NCBI RefSeq assembly: GCF_028595265.1
Contig: NZ_JAQQXP010000002.1
Location: 1-64,000, forward strand
Reading direction: 5' to 3'
Source of the DNA: Alteromonas gilva
Lineage (GTDB): Bacteria; Pseudomonadota; Gammaproteobacteria; Enterobacterales; Alteromonadaceae
DNA: 64,000 bases
Shown: positions 35,616 through 43,106 of the stretch, piece by piece
Layout of the letters: each line of letters opens with the position of its first letter
How positions within the stretch are numbered: the first letter of the stretch is position 1
Program-made: the position numbers and the translations under genes
The notes under the pieces: model-generated
What the model was told of the DNA's origin: nothing
Databases searched by the model: none
Seen by the model: only the letters and a program-made list of their open reading frames with translations

Positions 35616-36896
35616 CTACTTGGATGACAGTAACTGCGACATGCTGATATTCAGTACCTGCTGCATTTTTTGCGCGGCGCGGCCAACGCCCGGCTCGCTG
35701 TTGCCTTTCACCTCGGTTTGCATGGCAAGGGTGAATTCACGTGTTACACCGCTGTTTAACGGCAATATCACATGGGCTAATAATACGGTTTCACTCTGTT
35801 CGCGGGTTTCACTGGGGCCAGCGCCAATTTTCTGAAAAATACGCCAGCGGCCGCTGGTGTGCGCGTCGAGCACTTCATTGGCCGGCGCATCAGACGCCGG
35901 TGCCAGCGCCCGCGCAATCGCCCGGGCCAGTAGTACGCCAATACCGGCTTGCATGCCGCCGGCATTTACCACCGAGTTGCTGTGCCCGGCACCGTATAAC
36001 AACATCGATAAATGCGACGCATTAAAACCGGGTAAACGGGTTTGGGGTTCACTGGTGTGAGTCACCAGGCGCTTTAAAAACTCAGCCTGGGCCAGCGTGG
36101 TCATAGGTTTGTTGCCGGTCAGGCCGCACTCATCACAGCGGTAGGCCTGGTAAAAGGGATCGTCGGGAGCCTCAGCATAGGGTTCAACGGTGAGCGTGCT
36201 GTGTTCGTCAAAATGCCATGTATTAGAGCTCGGCTTAAACGCAGTCGGCCCGTAGGCACCGCGAAAACGAATGTCCGGATTGCTCATTTTTAGCCATTTA
36301 TTATGGAACAAGCCGGTTAACATCCCGCGCCCGGCAATATTGGCAAAATAGGTGGCAATAGCATTGGAGTTATCATCTGACTTACCCGACGGTGCATAAC
36401 TGTTCACGCTGGTGATTAAGTCTGCCAGCTTTACATCATCGACAGACGTATTGGGGGTAACATCAACGCCGAGCGTAGCCACAGCCGCAGCAAACGCCAT
36501 GATCTTGGAAGAGCTCCATGGCTCATAAAGTATATTTTGCGTGTTGGCGTTAGCCAGGTAGCGGTAACCGGTGCCATTGGGCGTGGCAGCAAAGTCAATC
36601 ACGGTAATTTTGCCCAGCGACGCAGGTACATCAAAATACGTCCAGTCACTGGCCACACGCTCTTCCCAGCCAGCGGCGGTGCCGCTCCTGGCAACGGTTA
36701 AATAATTGGGGTTAGGTGCCTCGCTAAACATGGGTGCGCCAGGCAGATAATGTTGTTCATTACTGGCTGGTAGCAACGGTGGAGCGCTAAACACGTTGTT
36801 GTAATAATCTAAATCTTTTTGCTCATCAGCCATGGCAACAACACCGCCAAGTAGCGTGGTAATCATCAGTATGGCTCGCGATAAATAATTCGTCAT
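35616..36896 (-). CDS. Putative periplasmic serine hydrolase of the beta-lactamase/PBP fold, family unknown
   Basis: A 426-residue secreted protein with a signal peptide (residues ~1-23, AMA-DE). A Ser-Ser-Ser-Lys stretch (EPWSSSKIMAFAAAVATLG) fits an SxxK nucleophile motif followed by a helix, an SDDNSN segment could be the SxN loop, and KIGAG near the C-terminus could be the KTG-type strand. These are the three marks of penicillin-binding protein/beta-lactamase folds, but the spacing is unusual and I know no named family. It has no neighbour that tells its role. ATG 36896 with GGAGAG upstream. Confidence 0.55.
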   Translation of the reverse strand: MTNYLSRAILMITTLLGGVVAMADEQKDLDYYNNVFSAPPLLPASNEQHYLPGAPMFSEAPNPNYLTVARSGTAAGWEERVASDWTYFDVPASLGKITVIDFAATPNGTGYRYLANANTQNILYEPWSSSKIMAFAAAVATLGVDVTPNTSVDDVKLADLITSVNSYAPSGKSDDNSNAIATYFANIAGRGMLTGLFHNKWLKMSNPDIRFRGAYGPTAFKPSSNTWHFDEHSTLTVEPYAEAPDDPFYQAYRCDECGLTGNKPMTTLAQAEFLKRLVTHTSEPQTRLPGFNASHLSMLLYGAGHSNSVVNAGGMQAGIGVLLARAIARALAPASDAPANEVLDAHTSGRWRIFQKIGAGPSETREQSETVLLAHVILPLNSGVTREFTLAMQTEVKGNSEPGVGRAAQKMQQVLNISMSQLLSSK

Positions 36897-37040
36897 GCAA
36901 GCTACTCTCCGGAAAACTTTATTACAAAGAATCTCAGATTACGCTAAAGCCAACAGCGAAGCAAAAGCCAAAAGTGGTGTGTTTTTAAGCATCAACGCAC
37001 GCATTTTCATTTTTTACTGTAAATTAGGCAGCTGAACTCC

Positions 37041-37046
37041 TATAAT
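37041..37046 (+). promoter_or_regulatory. -10 element of the tRNA-Arg promoter
   Basis: A perfect TATAAT followed by a GC-rich discriminator (GCGCC), 38 bases before the tRNA; the -35 is weak, as is frequent for stable RNA genes. Confidence 0.65.
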
Positions 37047-37083
37047 GCGCCACTCAAACGGTTCCTATCCGTTTTTCAACAAC

Positions 37084-37160
37084 GCACCCGTAGCTCAGCT
37101 GGATAGAGCGTTGCCCTCCGGAGGCAAAGGTCATAGGTTCGAATCCTATCGGGTGCGCCA
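37084..37160 (+). tRNA. tRNA-Arg (anticodon CCG)
   Basis: A 77-base tRNA with a GCACCCG/CGGGTGC acceptor stem, D arm, anticodon loop CTCCGGA giving anticodon CCG, GGTTCGAATCC T arm and an encoded CCA end (37158-37160). It reads CGG arginine codons. The gene forms the left border of an AT-rich accessory region, and its last 16 bases have an imperfect copy at 43078-43093, as expected when a tRNA serves as an integration site. Confidence 0.97.
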
Positions 37161-37347
37161 TTTTTAAAGGGCTGTGGCCCGATTCCTCTCTTCTAAAAAT
37201 TTCCGTTTTAAAATATGTAGCAACATGTCCTTCCTATTTCTTGTTCTGAATCAACCAGCCTGTAACAACGAACAGATGCCTCTGAATTCTTCATGTTGTA
37301 TGCTTACTAGCAGGAAAAATAGTTAAAAACTAAACGAGGGTTGTATC

Positions 37348-39378
37348 GTGGCAGAAGATAATCATGATTTGTTTTTCGACAAATTCGATTGCGAGACAGA
37401 TTTAAAAAGAGCTTTTAGAGATTCACTTAAGGAATTTTCTGCAGAAAGTAAAGTTCAGATATATCTTTTGCAAAATCCTCTGACAGATAATAAATACACT
37501 TATAATTATAGGGACGCTGCGATTGTACTGGCTCCTAAGCATAAAATAATGATAGTTAATTTGGGAAATGACGACGAGCAGTTCGAAGACTTTTGTGATG
37601 ATTTCATCGATGATTTAAGTTCAATTTCAGATAAATACGACTATAAAAAAATAATCGGTAGAGTTCGTAAATGGAGAGACGAGCTTGTTGCTGAAATTCA
37701 ATGGAACGATGATACTGATGTTGGAACTTTATTTGACGAAGCCTCGATAGCTGACCCCAAGACTCAAAGAAATAGCGAGTTACTGATTTCTCTCGTTACT
37801 GGAAGCATCAACGATGTGTCTAGGATTAAAGATGAAACACCCGAAAATATTTTAGACAAGATCAAGCAAAAAATTCAACTGTTTGATGGTGACCAGACTA
37901 GGTTTATTTACTCTTTTGAAGAGCGCCCAGAGATTAGAATTCAAGGTTTGTCTGGGACAGGAAAAACAGAGCTACTGCTTCATAAGTTAAGAGACATATA
38001 TGTAAATAGAAAAAGCTCAAGAGTCATGTTGACTTGCCACAACAAAATTCTTTCGTATAGCCTCGCAAAAAGAATCCCAGAGTTTTTCAATTTTATGAAA
38101 GTGGAAGAACAGATAGAGTGGAATAAACGCTTATGGTGCGTGAATGCGTGGGGCTCTACTTATGATGCGAATTCTGGTGCCTACCGCTATATTTGTGGAA
38201 AGTATGGAATACCTTTCCAAACGTATGGCCCTAGTTTCTCTTCTGTATGTTCTGCTGCGGTTGCAAAATTAAAAAATGAAGATATGGATAAACTTGGCTA
38301 TGCGTTTGATTATATGCTCATAGATGAGAGTCAAGATCTCCCCGATGAATTTATCGAACTGGCTAAAATTGTTACAAAAAATACCGTTTATATAGCAGGT
38401 GATATTTTTCAAAGTATTTTCGACGAAAATATCCTTGATAAAGTCACTCCTGACTACCTTTTAAGCAAGTGTTATCGTACTGATCCACGTACATTAATGT
38501 TCGCTCATGCAATTGGTATGGGTCTATTTGAAGACACGAAACTGAGATGGTTGAAAGACGATGAATGGGCCGCTTGTGGGTACCATATCGAAAAAAATGG
38601 GAATGAGTATAAGTTAACTAGAGAGCCTCTTAGACGCTTTGAAGATTTAGATAGTGAAGACCTTACAAGTATCGAATTGGTCACTAGAAAAGACGCTCCT
38701 GACACCAACCTTGTACAAAAGTCATTCACTTGTATTGAGAGCATCTTAGGATCTCATCCGACTGCTTCTGTCGATGATTTTGGTATCGTTTATCTAGGAA
38801 CTAAAGCTGCTGCTAAGCGTTTTGCTTCGCTACTCGAGTTCAAAGTAAAAGAAAAATATGGCTGGGATATCAATTTAGCTTTTGAGACGCGCCAGAATAT
38901 TGAAGGGCAATTATTCGTGAGCAATAAGTTCAATGTCAAAGGTTTAGAGTTTCCTTTTATGCTATGTATCGCTAGTGATATTCCAAATCAACTACATGAG
39001 CGCAATGCACTTTATATGCTTCTTACTCGGTCATTCCTTAAATCGTTTCTCATCTTAGGAGATCATGTTGACGGAAAGCTTATTTCGAAACTTGAAGCGG
39101 GCATCAACCATATAAATGAATATGGTTGTATTGTCACAGAAGCTCCTGTTGGTGAAGAATTAGATAAGATTAAAACTACAATTGAACACTCAGGGAGAAA
39201 CCAATCACTCAACGATATAATAGTTGCAGTTTTCGAAGAACTGAACATTCTCCCTATCGTGCGCCCACACATCAAGGAAATGGTGATGACAAGGCAAAAA
39301 ATGATTGGGAAAAGAATGACTGAAGCTGAAGTTAGAGAGTTTATTACTATTCAGAATAATTTACTTCACGAAGGCTAA
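37348..39378 (+). CDS. UvrD/Rep-like SF1 helicase of a Helicase-DUF2290 defence system
   Basis: A 676-residue protein: an N-terminal domain of unknown kind (residues 1-190) and an SF1A helicase core with Walker A GLSGTGKT (200-207), Walker B LIDESQD (324-330), motif III GDIFQSIF (351-358), YRTDP and a C-terminal VKGLEFP / MLLTRS pair. It is AT-rich compared with the backbone. Start is GTG 37348 behind GAGGG. It is followed 2 nt later by a DUF2290-like gene, which is the layout of the Helicase-DUF2290 antiphage system known from P2-like phage hotspots. Specificity and mechanism are unknown. Confidence 0.8.
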   Translation: MAEDNHDLFFDKFDCETDLKRAFRDSLKEFSAESKVQIYLLQNPLTDNKYTYNYRDAAIVLAPKHKIMIVNLGNDDEQFEDFCDDFIDDLSSISDKYDYKKIIGRVRKWRDELVAEIQWNDDTDVGTLFDEASIADPKTQRNSELLISLVTGSINDVSRIKDETPENILDKIKQKIQLFDGDQTRFIYSFEERPEIRIQGLSGTGKTELLLHKLRDIYVNRKSSRVMLTCHNKILSYSLAKRIPEFFNFMKVEEQIEWNKRLWCVNAWGSTYDANSGAYRYICGKYGIPFQTYGPSFSSVCSAAVAKLKNEDMDKLGYAFDYMLIDESQDLPDEFIELAKIVTKNTVYIAGDIFQSIFDENILDKVTPDYLLSKCYRTDPRTLMFAHAIGMGLFEDTKLRWLKDDEWAACGYHIEKNGNEYKLTREPLRRFEDLDSEDLTSIELVTRKDAPDTNLVQKSFTCIESILGSHPTASVDDFGIVYLGTKAAAKRFASLLEFKVKEKYGWDINLAFETRQNIEGQLFVSNKFNVKGLEFPFMLCIASDIPNQLHERNALYMLLTRSFLKSFLILGDHVDGKLISKLEAGINHINEYGCIVTEAPVGEELDKIKTTIEHSGRNQSLNDIIVAVFEELNILPIVRPHIKEMVMTRQKMIGKRMTEAEVREFITIQNNLLHEG

Positions 39379-39380
39379 GA

Positions 39381-40025
39381 ATGAAGTTAAATATCAATTA
39401 TCCAATACCTAATTGGCTTAGTGATAGATTTTTTAATCCGGTTAGAGATCATTTGTCATGTTGTAAGCTGATATTTGAAGTATTAAATTTTGTGTACGTT
39501 GCAGATGATGCCAATATAGATAAAGACCGAGTTAATTCTTTTCTAAGAATTGAAGTTAGCCAAATAAAAAGGTTCTTTTTCTCTTTGGAAGACAAGCTTT
39601 TCTCCATAAGTTTTCCTTTTAGGGTAGAAGAAAAAGGTAATAGGATAACCTTCTATTCAGGGATAACTGGCCTGCCTATAAACTTAGAACTTGTTTCAGA
39701 TTGTTTAAGCGTTCTTCATAGTGTGAAAAATGATTTTAGCCTAGAGGTTCTTGTAGATAGTTTGACTGAACCGGATATTTTGCCTGAAACTTGGAACGTT
39801 ATTAAAGAAGTGATTTTTTTTGAAACAGGTTATATAAGATATGATCACGATCCCGACCCTGCGCGATTATGTGAATACAATCACCCACTTAATCATCTTG
39901 ATATCTTTTACTCAAATAGTGCGACATTCAAATTGGGACTATATGAACGTCACGATGCTGAAACTTTTAGTAGTATTTTAGACAGAGGTACTAATTGCCA
40001 CTACTTAGTTACTTATAGTAAATGA
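39381..40025 (+). CDS. DUF2290-like partner of the helicase
   Basis: A 214-residue protein with no signal or membrane segment. A segment in the last third (residues ~150-180) reads YIRYDHDP...HPLNHLDI, close to the conserved Arg-x-Asp-x-x-Pro ... His-Pro-x-x-His-Leu pattern I associate with DUF2290; the rest is unfamiliar. It starts 2 nt after the helicase stop, so the pair is one operon. Role in defence is inferred from the pairing. The gene is AT-rich and converges on the NACHT gene, with 12 bp between. Confidence 0.65.
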   Translation: MKLNINYPIPNWLSDRFFNPVRDHLSCCKLIFEVLNFVYVADDANIDKDRVNSFLRIEVSQIKRFFFSLEDKLFSISFPFRVEEKGNRITFYSGITGLPINLELVSDCLSVLHSVKNDFSLEVLVDSLTEPDILPETWNVIKEVIFFETGYIRYDHDPDPARLCEYNHPLNHLDIFYSNSATFKLGLYERHDAETFSSILDRGTNCHYLVTYSK

Positions 40026-40037
40026 TTAGTACGCTTA

Positions 40038-42683
40038 TTAATAATAATCATCGTATATATCTTTTTCTTCGTAATACGAGGTAACGTCGTCAAGATACTT
40101 TGTGTTAGCGTATTGTTCACTAAGCTCTTTGATAGCGCGTTTGCGATGGCTAGGCGCATTTTGCATCATTAACTCTAGCGTAAGAGAAATAGATGAGTAA
40201 TCTAAATTTTCTCTATATGCATCTTCAAAGAGATCTGAAAAATCATTTTCTTGCGCGTAAAGAGCTAAAGTACCTCGCCACCATTCACTGGTGAGATAGT
40301 TTGTAAGGCTTATTCCTCTATTTAATTGTAGCTCCTGTGCTGCTAAATGTTCTTGAAATCTAAAATGTCCGAAGCTTAACGTATTGGTAAGCTTATCAAA
40401 GATAAGAATATTGCATGGGTCAATTAATTCGTTTATTGCCGTATACACTAGAGACCTCGAATATCGACCGTTGAATTCCTTCGCAATTAGGCGACATAAA
40501 TTACTTTTAGATATAGTTCTTGTATTTAATGTGTGCATTTTGAATGCACATTTTCTCGCTATATTTTTTAACTCTTCGGAATCTAAGCTTTGTCTTTGTA
40601 TATCTTTAAATTCATCATATCTGCCACTTAGTAAATTGATTCTTTGAAGATAAATTTGATTTTCATTTGAAGGTACAACAACACCTCTTTCTGCTAATGA
40701 ACAGGTTATGGTGGCTAACAATGGTGTCTTAATATAGTTATAAAGATTCTTTCTTTCTATTTCTTGCACCAAGGTGCTAGATATTTTTTTATCTGAACAC
40801 CAACCATATACAAAGTTTATTAGTTGTTCTTTTGTAAACGGAAGTAGAGTAATACCTAGGAAGCGAATATCTTTGAGATACTTAACGCAATCTCTACTAG
40901 ATATTATAATCTGCACTTTACTACACTCAATCTTAAAATCATTTATAGCATGAACGATTTGAGGTATAATGTTATAGATTTCATCCAGACCGTCTAGAAT
41001 TAACGTGCAAGAACTTCTTGAAATTAGATTCCGACATTCAGAAATATTTTCATCAGATAGCGCTTGTGATGATCTTAATAAAATTAACTTAAATAATAAA
41101 TCTTTCGTCGGTTTCTTTTTATCATATTTGTTACCAAATTCAGAGGTAATTTTTGTTGCAAGTTTGTTTAAAGGAATATAGAGAACTAAGTCATTATTAT
41201 GTCTTTCTAAATCAGTTGCATATACCTGCAAGGTTGTTGTTTTTCCTACTCCGGCTCCACCGTAAACCGCTACATCAAAACCGGTGCTGAAGATATCGTG
41301 AGGTGAAACGGAGATTCTATCCAGCTCTCCTTCTGATGTACGCAACTCAATATTTTTTGATATATGACTTTCTTTATCAGTTAAGATACTTAAAGTCTTT
41401 AAGTTTTTTCTAACTTCATTTAGGAAGTCTCTTAATCTATTTTGACTAAGTTTTCTATCGTTGATTAATTTTACATTTTCTAAATAATTACTCTTAGCAT
41501 TCGCAATGTATTTATCAATAGTTGTTTGTGAAAAAGGGATGTTTAAAGTAGGAGGAGGGATTATTTCTATTTTTTCTATATTTATTTCATGTTCTGAGAG
41601 TTTTATTTCACTCTCGAACAACCTTTTTAAGCTCTTATCTATAGAGCTATTAAAATTGACTTTAGTTGAATAAAATTCAGAATTCTCCACGGTCTCATCA
41701 ATAGCCTCAGCTTCTTCTTCACTTATCAAATTATTATCTAATAACTTGTTCTTCTGTTCGTTAATTCTTAGCTTTAGGTTAGATATTAGTGCGATCTCAT
41801 CGCTCTTTTTTTCCTGTAATAGCCGTAACTCTTTTATCTTATCCTGATTTTCTTTATCATTGTACTTAATCAGTTCTTTGGCGTAATTTTCTGAAATTTC
41901 GCTAGGGTCTACCTCAAATATATCCAAGCCTGATAATTTTAAAATGCTGTCTCTTTCATTAACGAAACCTTGCCATTCAGCCTGGTCTATCTTCAATCGT
42001 TCTTTTTTTAAGCGGAAGTCAGAAAGCAGAAGGTGGTTGCTCTCTATAGAGCCAACGAAAAAACTTAAATCGCTATAAAAGCTGTCTAAAGTTTTATCTT
42101 CTTTTATTTTAAGAGCGTTTAGTAATTCTTTATTTACGAGTTCGACGTTCGAGTTTGATGTTATTTTCGATTCGAAACTTGAAAGTATAGATAAAAGATC
42201 CGGCTTGAAACGCTCTATTAGGTTCAAAATCTCAATTCCATCTAAAAATGAAATTTTATCCTTATCTTTACCTAACTGACTTTGTACATTATCCAAAAAT
42301 CTTGTAGAAGCTTGTTCAGGACAGATGAAGTAAACTTCATCACTATAATATTCATTACCGTGAATGTCTTTTATAGGGTCACTTATACAATTTCTTAATT
42401 GAAAGAGAATTTGTGAGAACTTCTCCCAAGTTTTTGCGTTTTGCTTGTTTCCTATTTTTTTAGCTTGAACGTAGCAGACGTGTGGCTTATTACGAGGAGG
42501 TATTTGTCTCGTAGCGATTAAATCTTTTCCTTTCTCATAGGGGCCACCATTAAAATCGACCCTTGTATAGCCCATAGCGCTGAATAAAGGTATTAATATA
42601 TCTTTTGTAAAACTATCCTCTCGCATTGCACAAAGTTGATATAAATATTGTTGCAAATGTGAAGGTACGATTTCATTTTCCAT
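40038..42683 (-). CDS. Bacterial NLR-like protein: PD-(D/E)XK nuclease - coiled linker - NACHT ATPase
   Basis: An 881-residue protein. Residues ~25-165 form a restriction-endonuclease-like domain of the Mrr/DUF4143 sort with Asp54 (GKDLI) and Gln73-Ala-Lys75, matching D...(D/E/Q)xK. Residues ~180-445 are a long Glu/Lys-rich helical and coiled-coil segment. Residues ~465-700 are a NACHT domain: Walker A GGAGVGKTT (475-483), Walker B LILDGLDE (561-568), ISSRD (594-598) and KTPLLATI (652-659). FRFQEHLAA (774-782) belongs to the winged-helix module. Only ~100 residues follow, with no TPR or LRR sensor. Known bacterial NACHT proteins sense phage and trigger a nuclease; this one should act alike. 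Confidence 0.85.
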   Translation of the reverse strand: MENEIVPSHLQQYLYQLCAMREDSFTKDILIPLFSAMGYTRVDFNGGPYEKGKDLIATRQIPPRNKPHVCYVQAKKIGNKQNAKTWEKFSQILFQLRNCISDPIKDIHGNEYYSDEVYFICPEQASTRFLDNVQSQLGKDKDKISFLDGIEILNLIERFKPDLLSILSSFESKITSNSNVELVNKELLNALKIKEDKTLDSFYSDLSFFVGSIESNHLLLSDFRLKKERLKIDQAEWQGFVNERDSILKLSGLDIFEVDPSEISENYAKELIKYNDKENQDKIKELRLLQEKKSDEIALISNLKLRINEQKNKLLDNNLISEEEAEAIDETVENSEFYSTKVNFNSSIDKSLKRLFESEIKLSEHEINIEKIEIIPPPTLNIPFSQTTIDKYIANAKSNYLENVKLINDRKLSQNRLRDFLNEVRKNLKTLSILTDKESHISKNIELRTSEGELDRISVSPHDIFSTGFDVAVYGGAGVGKTTTLQVYATDLERHNNDLVLYIPLNKLATKITSEFGNKYDKKKPTKDLLFKLILLRSSQALSDENISECRNLISRSSCTLILDGLDEIYNIIPQIVHAINDFKIECSKVQIIISSRDCVKYLKDIRFLGITLLPFTKEQLINFVYGWCSDKKISSTLVQEIERKNLYNYIKTPLLATITCSLAERGVVVPSNENQIYLQRINLLSGRYDEFKDIQRQSLDSEELKNIARKCAFKMHTLNTRTISKSNLCRLIAKEFNGRYSRSLVYTAINELIDPCNILIFDKLTNTLSFGHFRFQEHLAAQELQLNRGISLTNYLTSEWWRGTLALYAQENDFSDLFEDAYRENLDYSSISLTLELMMQNAPSHRKRAIKELSEQYANTKYLDDVTSYYEEKDIYDDYY

Positions 42684-42704
42684 ATGTTATTCGCTGCTAT
42701 GTTA

Positions 42705-42881
42705 TCAAATTGACTTCTGCCGCTTTACGTTCTTTTTCCAAGAGTGCATATATCTAGAGCTTATTTTAAGTCTACCATGGCCTAGCATCTTCCGCACTTT
42801 ATAAAAAGCTAAGCTACTCTTATTCAGCTTACTAACCAAATAACGGTTGAATCTACTTAGCGAAACTCTTTTATTTTGCAT
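42705..42881 (-). pseudogene. C-terminal remnant of a tyrosine recombinase (integrase)
   Basis: A 58-codon frame too short to list as a gene. Residues 29-48 read KVRKMLGHGRLKISSRYMHS, which fits the end of a phage-type integrase: LGH motif, then the catalytic Tyr in a SRYMH context. The Arg-Lys and HxxR motifs needed for activity would lie upstream and are not found in any frame. It sits near the right end of the tRNA-Arg island, 200 bp from the tRNA-end copy, as a relic of the enzyme that inserted it. Homology is by eye. Confidence 0.6.
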
Positions 42882-43106
42882 TATCTAGGAAACTCGACGT
42901 TGCGTTTCTGTTAAGAGGAATATAGCGGATTTTAACGATTATCGTTTGCTCCACAGCGGAGGTTAAACTTGCACGGCTAAAATTAAATTCAGCCTATGTG
43001 AGGCTTAGCAACTCATCTCCGTGTATACCTTTATTCACTATGGAGTAACCAGGTTAAGAGCTCATTAGGCAAAGTCCACTATTGTGTGCGCCAATTTATT
43101 CCGACC
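42882..43106. other. Gene-free stretch between integrase remnant and helicase gene
   Basis: These bases carry the att-like 43078-43093 copy. No other frame shows integrase motifs and no RNA gene is visible. Confidence 0.5.
43078..43093 (+). repeat. Imperfect copy of the tRNA-Arg 3' end (possible att remnant)
   Basis: These 16 bases match the last 16 bases of the tRNA gene (37145-37160) at 13 positions, ending with GTGCGCCA in both. In the tRNA-as-attachment-site model this would be the decayed right attachment site of the island holding the helicase, DUF2290 and NACHT genes and the integrase remnant. 13 of 16 can occur by chance, so it is only a candidate. Confidence 0.4.
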
